Position numbers and translations under genes: made by a program
Assembly (NCBI GenBank): GCA_021205255.1
Contig: JAJPXW010000352.1
Span: 1-8,644, forward strand
Direction: 5' to 3'
Length of the DNA: 8,644 nt
Source: Burkholderiales bacterium
Lineage (GTDB): Bacteria > Pseudomonadota > Gammaproteobacteria > Burkholderiales > Burkholderiaceae_F
The notes under the pieces: generated by a model
The model's database searches: none
What the model was told of the DNA's origin: nothing
What the model saw: the letters and a program-made list of their open reading frames with translations, nothing else
Shown: piece by piece, positions 1-6,178 of the stretch
Numbering within the stretch: the first letter of the stretch is position 1
Layout of the letters: every line of letters begins with the position of its first letter

Positions 1-2
1 CT

Positions 3-542
3 GCAACTATGCGCTCTATCTCAGTTTTACCAGCAAAACTCCTAGGAACCGCCTCCTTGAAGAAATGGGATGGTCTGGCAACTGGTATTCTGGTAAAAGA
101 GACAAGGAAGAAAGCTGAACAGAAAACAGGGGATGCATCTATCAAGGAAAGCTTCTATATTTCCTCATTCGTGCCAGACAATCCTTGCATAGCTGAACAT
201 GTAGCTAGGGGCATTTGGGAAGCGCCAGATCTACCGGATTCTTTTTGGTATCTTTTCAGTATCGATGCTTTCCAGGATATTTCTCAATCTAAAAACGTCA
301 ATTACGTACAAAACTGTAAAAATTTCAAAAATTCGTACGACAGAATTAGCTGGTCATTAAAGGAACGTACTAAGAAAACCTATGAAACGATAAAAAGGGA
401 TGAGGGAAGAAAAGACCATAAAGCAAAAGGATTTTTTGTTGATTTGATATATGAGGCGGTTTGCGGCTATGTAGAAGAGGGAAGAAGAAAGGATGAGGAA
501 GATGAAGAGTATGAGAGGAAGCATCCTTTGAGATATTTTTAA
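3..542 (+). CDS. C-terminal part of a degenerate ISAs1-like transposase (partial, open at left edge)
   Basis: The reading frame is open to the left edge, so the Met at position 9 is probably internal. Only about 179 codons are visible, against roughly 370 in intact ISAs1/H-repeat transposases. Numbering from that Met, it shows the family's C-terminal order: a V-L-P strand (6-8), W-x-G-L (20-23), a charged stretch, Y-I-S-S (50-53), an A-x-x-V/A-R-G-x-W segment (63-70), then an aromatic S-F-W-Y-L with F-Q-D (78-90). In active members the A-x-x-V-R-x-H-W segment runs straight into I-E-N, which carries the catalytic Glu. Here the His is Ile and a Glu directly follows the Trp, with about three extra residues, so the catalytic site looks broken. 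The C-terminus is highly charged (about 155-172, Arg/Lys then Glu/Asp). The family call comes from recalled motifs, not a search. It could be an inactive remnant or a diverged non-transposing relative. No terminal inverted repeat was recognised downstream. Confidence 0.5.
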   Translation, partial: ATMRSISVLPAKLLGTASLKKWDGLATGILVKETRKKAEQKTGDASIKESFYISSFVPDNPCIAEHVARGIWEAPDLPDSFWYLFSIDAFQDISQSKNVNYVQNCKNFKNSYDRISWSLKERTKKTYETIKRDEGRKDHKAKGFFVDLIYEAVCGYVEEGRRKDEEDEEYERKHPLRYF

Positions 543-925
543 TCCCCTTCAACTTTGTAAGCTTGGAAATTACCTTTGAAGATAGGAAATTTATTTCTCT
601 ATTGTCGCAAGGATGTTCCTAGTTTGCTGAAGCCTCAATTTCTCCTCTCTTGCTCGTAGGCGAAGACTATAAGCTAAACAGCATCAGCCTCCTCTGTAGC
701 CTAGAGCTCGCCCATCACTAATGGCCAAAGTTGATGAATGACATTTGCATCTTTAGGTACTTCCCAGTAGCTCTTTAGCATATGCGGCTAGTAAAGTTTT
801 CAGAATAGGGATTTCTGAGGGAGGCTGTCAGCGAAAAGGTCTGAATTGTTTTCTGGTTATGAAAGTGAATGCAATCTGCTAAAAGAATTTATGCCCCACT
901 TTTATCTTTTCTTAAGGACAAAAGA
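543..925. other. Gene-free stretch, possibly decayed coding sequence
   Basis: This stretch of almost 400 bases lies between the transposase-like gene and the terminators of tRNA-Tyr. No ORF with a convincing ribosome binding site is visible. On the minus strand, short protein-like runs occur in adjacent frames between about 590 and 870, broken by TAG and TGA codons. The cleanest is a 26-codon ORF at 781-701 with no Shine-Dalgarno sequence. They may be the eroded remains of a gene, but chance is not excluded. No RNA gene, repeat array or inserted-element end was recognised. Confidence 0.4.
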
Positions 926-947
926 AACCACAGCCAAAGAGGTGGTT
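926..947 (-). terminator. Second hairpin behind tRNA-Tyr, possible back-up terminator
   Basis: On the minus strand AACCAC and GTGGTT form a perfect 6-bp stem around a 10-nt loop, followed at once by TCTTTT. It lies 14 nt past the stem of the first terminator and could catch read-through from the tRNA-Tyr transcript. The stem is short and the T-run is interrupted, so activity is uncertain. Confidence 0.45.
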
Positions 948-961
948 CGCTACAAAAATAA

Positions 962-978
962 AGTCGCATTACGCGACT
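962..978 (-). terminator. Rho-independent terminator of tRNA-Tyr
   Basis: On the minus strand AGTCGC, a 5-nt loop and GCGACT form a perfect GC-rich 6-bp stem, followed by TTATTTTT. The stem begins 8 nt after the CCA end of tRNA-Tyr, the expected place for the intrinsic terminator of that transcript. Confidence 0.75.
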
Positions 979-986
979 AAAAATAT

Positions 987-1072
987 TGGTGGAGGGGGAT
1001 GGATTCGAACCATCGTAGGCGTGCGCCAACAGATTTACAGTCTGCCCCCTTTAGCCACTCGGGCACCCCTCC
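987..1072 (-). tRNA. tRNA-Tyr (anticodon GTA)
   Basis: The minus strand folds as a class II tRNA. The acceptor arm pairs GGAGGGG (1072-1066) with CCCCTCC (997-991), followed by discriminator A and an encoded CCA (989-987). The T arm contains GGTTCGAATCC. The anticodon loop reads CTGTAAA inside a CAGA/TCTG stem, giving GTA (1038-1036), which reads tyrosine codons. A long variable arm with GGCG and CGCC halves follows, as expected of bacterial tRNA-Tyr. The gene is 86 nt including CCA. It starts 27 bp downstream of a small membrane protein gene on the same strand and is followed by an intrinsic terminator. It may be processed from that longer transcript or have its own promoter; a TAGAAT hexamer at 1094-1089 could be a -10 box, but no good -35 accompanies it. 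Confidence 0.97.
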
Positions 1073-1099
1073 ATCGACGAGATATGTAATTCTACAGCA

Positions 1100-1471
1100 T
1101 TAAGGAGCCATTAATTGCATTGCAATGCCTGCAATCATAACTATCCAACCGAATCTAACTAGAGGGCTTAGCCATGGGCGAACTTGTTTTTCAAGCAAGC
1201 GGAGTTTAATTAAAGCCTCGTTGCGTCTTTCTGGTTCTTGGAAATACGCCATTGCCGCTACTTCCGGCCCTCTGAAGCTTAGACCGATAAACACAATCCC
1301 TAAGCCACCTGTATTCATGCATTCGCCAATGTTGCCGCGCGTAAATTCAATAAGCGCATAAGCAATCGCACCAGCGGAAAAGATGAACATGATGGTTGAC
1401 CACACTACAGAGGCTCTCGTGTCTGCAAGTGGAAATTTGGTTGTGCCACTTCTTGCATTTTCATTCTGCAT
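1100..1471 (-). CDS. Small integral membrane protein of unknown function (123 aa)
   Basis: I do not recognise this 123-residue protein. It has a polar N-terminus (1-20), a hydrophobic segment at about 22-42, a second Gly-rich one at about 53-67, a charged amphipathic stretch with many Arg/Glu/Lys (79-97), and a third hydrophobic segment at about 105-121 that ends the protein. That predicts three membrane passes with the charged loop between the second and third. The ATG is preceded by GAGGTGGG at a suitable distance. The gene begins 18 bp after the stop of another small membrane protein gene on the same strand and ends 27 bp before tRNA-Tyr, so the three are probably co-transcribed. Nothing in the sequence points to an enzyme or known transporter. 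I am confident it is a gene because of its size, membrane pattern and ribosome binding site, but not of any role. Confidence 0.8.
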   Translation of the reverse strand: MQNENARSGTTKFPLADTRASVVWSTIMFIFSAGAIAYALIEFTRGNIGECMNTGGLGIVFIGLSFRGPEVAAMAYFQEPERRNEALIKLRLLEKQVRPWLSPLVRFGWIVMIAGIAMQLMAP

Positions 1472-1489
1472 GACCCACCTCGGAATTTA

Positions 1490-1795
1490 CTACTCTTTTT
1501 TCTTCTCGCTCACGATCTCCCCTTCAGTTATTTCTTCTTCGGCCATTCTCGCTAACTTCCTTGGTAACTTTGCCCAAGGAGAGCGAGGCATATCTTCATT
1601 GGATACGGCTTGCTGCTGTGGAGTTTCGCCACCATTGAAGAGGTTGGCCACCCACTTGGAAACCATCAAAAGTCCGATGACTCCAAGAAACACTAGGACT
1701 ACCGCGCTCAAGACTGGCACGATAAACATGGCTAACAGCACCACTATTGAGATGCCTGCAGCCAAAATAAAGATCTTTTGAGCGGAATAATTCAT
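1490..1795 (-). CDS. Small membrane protein of unknown function (101 aa)
   Basis: This protein is not recognised. Its N-terminal half is almost entirely hydrophobic, with two membrane segments at about residues 7-26 and 28-46 separated by a Pro, likely a helical hairpin. The C-terminal half is soluble: a Gln-rich linker, a basic patch (W-A-K-L-P-R-K-L-A-R), an acidic helix (M-A-E-E-E) and a Lys-rich end. Two starts are possible: the ATG at 1795, used here, and an in-frame GTG two codons upstream at 1801. Neither has a strong Shine-Dalgarno sequence; TAAG lies 5 nt before the ATG. It is the first gene of the minus-strand block running into the 123-residue membrane protein and tRNA-Tyr, with 18 bp to the next gene. 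The pair may act together, but there is no direct evidence of function. Confidence 0.75.
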   Translation of the reverse strand: MNYSAQKIFILAAGISIVVLLAMFIVPVLSAVVLVFLGVIGLLMVSKWVANLFNGGETPQQQAVSNEDMPRSPWAKLPRKLARMAEEEITEGEIVSEKKKE

Positions 1796-1801
1796 ATTCA
1801 C

Positions 1802-2018
1802 TTAGTTATACAAGCTTTTTACAGCAATTGAAAATTTTGCGACAGCTTTTTCCGAAGATCAATATAGCTTGAATCTATTTTGTATCGAATTTCGACAAAT
1901 TTAAACTAATTGGGCATATGCAATATATTTTCTCAAAAGTTACTGAGCCTAATCAAGGTACAATCTCGGCTCAATTTTGGAGCGCAATACTAAAATTGCC
2001 TCCCAGAGGAATTAATAA
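1802..2018. promoter_or_regulatory. Divergent intergenic region ahead of folE2 and the membrane protein pair
   Basis: This AT-rich region must hold promoters for both directions. Toward folE2, TACAAT (1959-1964) resembles a -10 box, but no good -35 sits 16-18 bp upstream. Toward the minus-strand genes, a TATATT hexamer (1866-1861) is a weak -10 candidate. A small palindrome, TCGAA-T-TTCGA (1885-1895), lies between them and could be an operator, though it is short. The folE2 ribosome binding site AGAGGA (2005-2010) lies 8 nt before its ATG and supports that start. I saw no obvious Zur-type palindrome, which precedes folE2 in some bacteria. Confidence 0.35.
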
Positions 2019-2822
2019 ATGACAAAAAAAGACCTGGTGGTCCTCCCGGATGTCCAGTCTTCGGAAGACCGCCGAAATTTGCCTATCCAACGAGTAGGCA
2101 TTAAAGGTGTTGAAGCTCCGGTATTAGTCAAATCACTCGGAGGCTCCCAACATACTGTTGCCGATGTCGAATTCGCTGTTTCTCTTCCGGGAGACAAGAA
2201 GGGTACGCACATGTCCAGATTTTGGACTTTGCTTGAAGGTATTGATGAACCTCTCGCTCCCGTCATGATGGTTGGCGTAATGAAGGATATGCTTGCTTCT
2301 CTCCGATCTACTGGAGGACATATCCGTTTTGAATTTCCATTCTTTATCGAAAAAGCTGCCCCTATTTCAGGAATGAAAAGCACTATGAACTATAAGGTGG
2401 TGCTTTCTGCTGAAGCCGACGACGGCAAGATTGTAGTTACTCAGAAAGTTACGGCTCCAGTTACTAGCTTATGTCCATGCAGCAAGGAAATTAGTAAATA
2501 TGGCGCCCATAACCAGAGATCCAAACTTTCCGTAGCGGCTGTACTTGAAACAAACTTCCCGATTGAGAAACAAGTCAAGCTCATTGAGGAATGTGCTTCT
2601 TGTCCAGTGTGGGGACTTCTTAAGCGTACGGATGAAAAATACGTTACTGAACACGCTTACGAAAATCCAAAATTTGTAGAGGATCTCGTTAGGGATGTAG
2701 CTATTCGTTGTATTGACGAACCTGCCATTCTCGCATTCAAAGTCGAAGCTGAAAACTTTGAATCAATTCACAACCATTCGGCATTTGCCATTATTACTTA
2801 CGATAAGAGAGAACACTCCTAA
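2019..2822 (+). CDS. folE2: GTP cyclohydrolase IB (FolE2)
   Basis: FolE2 converts GTP to 7,8-dihydroneopterin triphosphate and formate, the first step of folate synthesis, in the cytoplasm. It is the metal-flexible alternative to zinc-dependent FolE. At 267 residues the protein has the usual length. Family signatures are an N-terminal P-D-V-Q (10-13), V-G-I-K-G (26-30), the block P-V-T-S-L-C-P-C-S-K (147-156) with the metal-binding and catalytic Cys region, Y-G-A-H-N-Q-R (161-167) with a conserved His, and near the C-terminus E-H-A-Y-E-N-P (211-217) and E-S-I-H-N-H-S (248-254). All look intact. The start is backed by AGAGGA 8 nt upstream. argS begins 18 bp after the stop on the same strand, so the two are probably one transcript. 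No queuosine genes (queC, queD, queE) are nearby, so a folate role is the simplest reading. Confidence 0.95.
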   Translation: MTKKDLVVLPDVQSSEDRRNLPIQRVGIKGVEAPVLVKSLGGSQHTVADVEFAVSLPGDKKGTHMSRFWTLLEGIDEPLAPVMMVGVMKDMLASLRSTGGHIRFEFPFFIEKAAPISGMKSTMNYKVVLSAEADDGKIVVTQKVTAPVTSLCPCSKEISKYGAHNQRSKLSVAAVLETNFPIEKQVKLIEECASCPVWGLLKRTDEKYVTEHAYENPKFVEDLVRDVAIRCIDEPAILAFKVEAENFESIHNHSAFAIITYDKREHS

Positions 2823-2840
2823 AAACAAAACCTTCAAACC

Positions 2841-4748
2841 ATGCTGAACAGCCAAAAGGAACTTATTACAGAGGTTATTTCGCAGGCATTGAAGAACATA
2901 GGGGCGCCAGAGGACGCTCAGGTTCTTCTTGAGCGTCCTAAAAATCCAGACCATGGTGATGTGGCTTGCATGGCAGCATTGCAATGCGCCAAAGCAATGC
3001 ATAACCCCCCAAGAGTAATTGCTGAACAGATCAAAGAGGAAGTTTTAAAAGATCCTCGTTCAGCAAACTTCCTGAAGTCCATAGATATTGCCGGACCTGG
3101 TTTTATTAACCTCACGTTGTCGGATAGCGCTCGTCAGTCGGTGGTGACTAAGATTCTTAAGGAAAACAAGAAATTCGGGACGCTGCCTCTAGACAAGAAT
3201 AAGTCCATTCTGATTGAGTATGTTTCGGCCAATCCAACCGGCCCATTGCATTTAGGGCATGCTCGGCAAGGTGCTTTAGGAGATATTCTTTCTAATCTTT
3301 ACCGCTCGCAAGGTTGGGAAGTCACCAGAGAGTTCTACTACAACGATGCAGGAATGCAGATTACCAATCTGGCTAATAGCGTCCGGCTTCGTGCCAAAGA
3401 ACTCTTAGGCGAAGTCCATCTAATCTTTCCTGAAATTGAAAAGAAAGATACCGGGACAAAAGCTAAACATAAGTCTCAAAGCAATGCTTCGGCTACTGCT
3501 ACTGTTGCCGAAAAAGCTTCTGCTTCCAATGAAGATCTCTACAAAAATCAAATAGAGGAAGCTAAAAAGACTCTTCCAGAAAATGTAGAAGTCATTGTCT
3601 TTCCAGACGGCTTATACCGTGGGGAATATGTAAAGGAGATTGCTAGTAAATATCTACAGAAAGAGCCAGTCCAGACTTTTGATGGAAAGATCGTTGAAAG
3701 CAAAGGCGATGTGGATGATCTGGAAGATATTCGCCGATATGCAGTTGCTCTTTTGAGAAACGAGCAATACGATGATCTGCAAGCTTTTGGTGTGTCTTTC
3801 GACAACTACTTCTTGGAAAGCTCGGTCTATTCCAATGGAAAAATAGAAGAAGTTGTCGAAGCCATGGATAAAGCTGGGAAGCTTTACGAAAAAGACGGCG
3901 CTCTTTGGTTTCGAGCAACTGACTACGGAGATGATTTAGATCGCGTAGTTCGCAAAAAAGACGGTGGCTACACCTATTTTGTTCCCGATGTTGCTTACCA
4001 CGTTAATAAGTTCAACCGTGGCTATACCAGAGCCCTCAATATTCAAGGCTCCGATCACTTTGGCACCACTGCTAGGGTAAGGGCAGGCATCCAAGCATGG
4101 GGTCAGACTCATGGGGTAAATATCCCCAAAGATTTCCCCAACTACATGCTTCATACCATGATCCGTCTTTTCCAAGGTGGTCAAGAAGTAAAAATGTCTA
4201 AGCGTGCGGGTACTTATGTAACGCTCAGAGACTTATTGGACTGGATTGGAAAAGATGCCGCTAGATTATTTCTAGTAAGCCGAAAAGCCGATACGGAATT
4301 TGTTCTCGATATCGATGTTGCAAGAAGTCAGTCGGACGACAATCCGGTTTTCTATCTGCAATATGCGCATGCAAGAATATGTTCGGTTTTTGAACAGGCT
4401 AAGCAAAAAGGTTATGTGGTCCCTACTGAAGAAGAGGCATTGAAATTTGACCTTTCTCCTTTGGATACACCACAGGAAACTAAGCTTCTAAATATTCTTT
4501 CAGACTATCCCGCTACACTGGCTTCTGCGACAGAAGACGGCGCACCTCATCTATTAGTAAATTACCTATCAGAACTAGCCCAGGCCTTTCATTCTTTCTA
4601 CAACAGTCAGCGAGTTTTGACTGAAGATGCAAGGATTCGTAATGCTAGAATTGCTCTTCTACTTGCGGTCAGGCAGGTTTTTAAGAACGGCCTTGCAATT
4701 CTTGGCGTCAGTGCGCCGCAAAGATTAGACCGCCCAGTCACGGAATAG
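2841..4748 (+). CDS. argS: Arginyl-tRNA synthetase, with an internal insertion
   Basis: This cytoplasmic class I synthetase charges tRNA-Arg with arginine using ATP. Visible domains are the N-terminal additional domain (1-115, including E-R-P-K-N-P-D-H-G-D-V-A), the catalytic core with the HIGH-type motif H-L-G-H (137-140), a canonical K-M-S-K (451-454), and the C-terminal DALR anticodon-binding domain (about 506-631). Blocks such as D-N-Y-F-L-E-S-S-V-Y (321-330) and Y-T-Y-F-V-P-D-V-A-Y-H-V (377-388) match the betaproteobacterial ArgS type. At 635 residues it is longer than the usual 560-590. The excess lies at about 190-250, between R-L-R-A-K-E-L and F-P-D-G-L-Y-R-G-E-Y, including a Lys/Ser/Thr/Ala-rich stretch (200-230). 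The N-terminus aligns well from this ATG, yet no Shine-Dalgarno sequence precedes it; the leader is A/C-rich. Translation may depend on coupling to folE2. The SPOR gene follows after 16 bp. Confidence 0.97.
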   Translation: MLNSQKELITEVISQALKNIGAPEDAQVLLERPKNPDHGDVACMAALQCAKAMHNPPRVIAEQIKEEVLKDPRSANFLKSIDIAGPGFINLTLSDSARQSVVTKILKENKKFGTLPLDKNKSILIEYVSANPTGPLHLGHARQGALGDILSNLYRSQGWEVTREFYYNDAGMQITNLANSVRLRAKELLGEVHLIFPEIEKKDTGTKAKHKSQSNASATATVAEKASASNEDLYKNQIEEAKKTLPENVEVIVFPDGLYRGEYVKEIASKYLQKEPVQTFDGKIVESKGDVDDLEDIRRYAVALLRNEQYDDLQAFGVSFDNYFLESSVYSNGKIEEVVEAMDKAGKLYEKDGALWFRATDYGDDLDRVVRKKDGGYTYFVPDVAYHVNKFNRGYTRALNIQGSDHFGTTARVRAGIQAWGQTHGVNIPKDFPNYMLHTMIRLFQGGQEVKMSKRAGTYVTLRDLLDWIGKDAARLFLVSRKADTEFVLDIDVARSQSDDNPVFYLQYAHARICSVFEQAKQKGYVVPTEEEALKFDLSPLDTPQETKLLNILSDYPATLASATEDGAPHLLVNYLSELAQAFHSFYNSQRVLTEDARIRNARIALLLAVRQVFKNGLAILGVSAPQRLDRPVTE

Positions 4749-4764
4749 CTCTGAGGAAAACTTT

Positions 4765-5301
4765 ATGGCAAATAAGTCCGGTTTCGGAACGTGGTTTTAT
4801 GGCTTCCTTGTCGGAGGTGTAGTTGGCGTGGCCGTCTGCGGTGTAGCAGCCTACTACATCACTAATGCCCCGATTCCCTTTGTCAACAAAGTTAACCAGC
4901 CAAGCGAAAAGATCAATCCTCTTTCTGCTGGAAAAGTTCCTGATCCAAATCTCCCACTGGCATCGGGGTCGGCTAATCCAGCTAATGCCCCTAAGAGCAA
5001 AGTAGTTCCAGTTGAAGCCCCAACTCCGGAAGAATCGGAAGCTGAAACCAAAATACAGACTGAGCAGGGTTCCCGCTTTGTAGTTCAAGCAGGCTCTTTC
5101 AATAATGCTGAAGGTGCAGAAAATAGACGTATGGCACTTGGCTTTTTAGGCTATGAGTCCCATGTAATTCAGCGCTCCGATCATGGGAGCACCGTATATC
5201 GCGTCAGGCTTGGTCCCTATGGAACAGCTGCTGAAGCTAATAACATCAAGGCCATTTTGGACGGCAACTCTATTCCCGCAGTGGTAGAACGCATTAAATA
5301 A
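4765..5301 (+). CDS. SPOR-domain inner-membrane protein, FtsN-like
   Basis: This is a 178-residue bitopic membrane protein. It has a short cytoplasmic N-terminus, one membrane helix (about 11-32, Gly/Val/Ala-rich), then the A-P-I-P-F-V-N-K motif common in betaproteobacterial homologues, a Pro/Ala/Ser-rich periplasmic linker (about 43-102), and a C-terminal SPOR domain (about 103-177) with the typical F-V-V-Q-A-G-S-F start and Y-R-V-R-L-G-P-Y core. SPOR domains bind denuded septal peptidoglycan, so a role in cell division or wall remodelling at the septum is likely. It could be the functional FtsN, but that cannot be settled from sequence. The start is supported by GAGGA 7 nt before the ATG. 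It lies 16 bp after argS, the usual Burkholderiales arrangement, and is followed by a hairpin before dsbA. Confidence 0.9.
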   Translation: MANKSGFGTWFYGFLVGGVVGVAVCGVAAYYITNAPIPFVNKVNQPSEKINPLSAGKVPDPNLPLASGSANPANAPKSKVVPVEAPTPEESEAETKIQTEQGSRFVVQAGSFNNAEGAENRRMALGFLGYESHVIQRSDHGSTVYRVRLGPYGTAAEANNIKAILDGNSIPAVVERIK

Positions 5302-5340
5302 CCCAATTTGGTAGGGGTAGGCTAAATTAATTTTTCCTTC

Positions 5341-5365
5341 AGGGGCAATCTCTAGGATTGCGCCT
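5341..5365 (+). terminator. Imperfect intrinsic terminator or attenuator between the SPOR gene and dsbA
   Basis: AGGGGCAATC and GATTGCGCCT form a 10-bp stem with one G-G mismatch around a 5-nt loop (TCTAG), followed by AACTTTTAATT. The stem is strong, but the T-run is offset by two A and one C and is short. Partial termination, letting some transcription reach dsbA 40 bp downstream, is a reasonable inference. It could also protect the 3' end of the upstream mRNA. Confidence 0.55.
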
Positions 5366-5405
5366 AACTTTTAATTAACGGTCTACTCAAGTTCAATATC
5401 TAGAA

Positions 5406-6047
5406 ATGCTTTATCGCCGCGAAATTCTTTCCGCTGCAGCTCTGCTGCTACCTACAATTTCTTTTGCTTCCGCTGAAAAGCCTGTTCAAGGCGTTGACTA
5501 TACCGTTCTGGCAACCCCAGTCCAAACGCAAAATCCTCAGAAAATTGAAGTTCTGACTTTCTTTGCCTATACCTGCCCACATTGCTACACCTATGAGAAA
5601 GTTCTGGAACCATGGGTTGAAAAGCTGCCTCAAGATGTTCAGTTCAGACGTGTACCAGTTGCTTGGAACGATAAGTATGCTCATTACTCTCAGGCCTATT
5701 ACGCTCTTGAAGCATTGAATAAGATTGACCCCTATCACGATATTCTCTTCAATGCTGTTATCAAGGAAGGTAAAGAAATGCCTAACCTTGAAGCAATTGC
5801 GGATTATTTGGCTAGCCAGGGACTTAATAAAGATGAATTCCTGAAAGCGGCCAAGTCTTTCTCAGCTAAGACTAAAGCAGATCGCGCCTATAAGACTTGG
5901 AATGCCTACCACATTGATGGAACTCCGACTAACGCTGTCAATGGCAAGTACATCACTGCTCCTCATATGGTTGGAACACGTGAAGGCGCTATCGAAGTCA
6001 TGGATTTCTTAATTCAGAAAGAACGTGACGCACGCGCTAAGAAGTAA
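5406..6047 (+). CDS. dsbA: Thiol:disulfide interchange protein DsbA
   Basis: DsbA is the periplasmic oxidase that introduces disulfides into exported proteins and is itself reoxidised by DsbB. The 213-residue precursor has a signal peptide (Arg-Arg at 4-5, hydrophobic core about 7-20, likely cleavage after A-S-A at 23). The mature protein is a thioredoxin fold with the helical insertion. The active site is C-P-H-C (57-60), preceded by F-F-A-Y-T, and the cis-Pro loop is G-T-P-T (172-175), with Thr before the cis-proline rather than the Val of E. coli DsbA. The length is normal and all key residues are present. The start is the only Met before the signal peptide, and a stop lies ten codons upstream, yet no Shine-Dalgarno sequence is visible. 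Upstream is an imperfect terminator-like hairpin; downstream is a strong terminator. The SPOR-dsbA-SDR order is typical for Burkholderiales. Confidence 0.95.
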   Translation: MLYRREILSAAALLLPTISFASAEKPVQGVDYTVLATPVQTQNPQKIEVLTFFAYTCPHCYTYEKVLEPWVEKLPQDVQFRRVPVAWNDKYAHYSQAYYALEALNKIDPYHDILFNAVIKEGKEMPNLEAIADYLASQGLNKDEFLKAAKSFSAKTKADRAYKTWNAYHIDGTPTNAVNGKYITAPHMVGTREGAIEVMDFLIQKERDARAKK

Positions 6048-6070
6048 ACGTAACAAGTAGCGATTTTCCA

Positions 6071-6096
6071 AAAACCTTTGCATTAGCAAAGGTTTT
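6071..6096 (+). terminator. Rho-independent terminator after dsbA
   Basis: AAAACCTTTGC and GCAAAGGTTTT form a perfect 11-bp stem around the loop ATTA, and the T-run continues as TTATTTT. It starts 23 bp after the dsbA stop. It should end the folE2-argS-SPOR-dsbA transcript, so the following SDR gene needs its own promoter. Confidence 0.9.
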
Positions 6097-6178
6097 TTAT
6101 TTTCGGCCACCAAACTTTGCAACGGTGAATCAATCCGACTGTTAGACTTTCAAAACTCTGAAAGCGAAAGGAAAGAAC

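Noticed and set aside
701..781. 26-codon minus-strand ORF with protein-like sequence
   Set aside because: It has no ribosome binding site, a stop codon lies two codons before its ATG, and it is short enough to occur by chance. It is mentioned only as part of the possible eroded gene.
1383..1781. 132-codon plus-strand ORF antisense to the two small membrane proteins
   Set aside because: It overlaps both minus-strand genes. Its translation is Ser/Thr-rich with no domain, while the opposite strand gives coherent membrane proteins, one with a ribosome site.
2012..2383. 123-codon minus-strand ORF over the start of folE2
   Set aside because: It is the reverse-strand shadow of a well-supported folE2; no ribosome site or recognisable protein.
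3643..3918. Overlapping minus-strand ORFs inside argS
   Set aside because: The plus-strand ArgS is intact and conserved through this region, so these are frame shadows.
6147..6164. 6-bp hairpin just before the SDR ribosome site, considered as a riboswitch or RNA thermometer
   Set aside because: The stem (CTTTCA with TGAAAG) is short and does not cover the Shine-Dalgarno sequence; no known riboswitch core is present.
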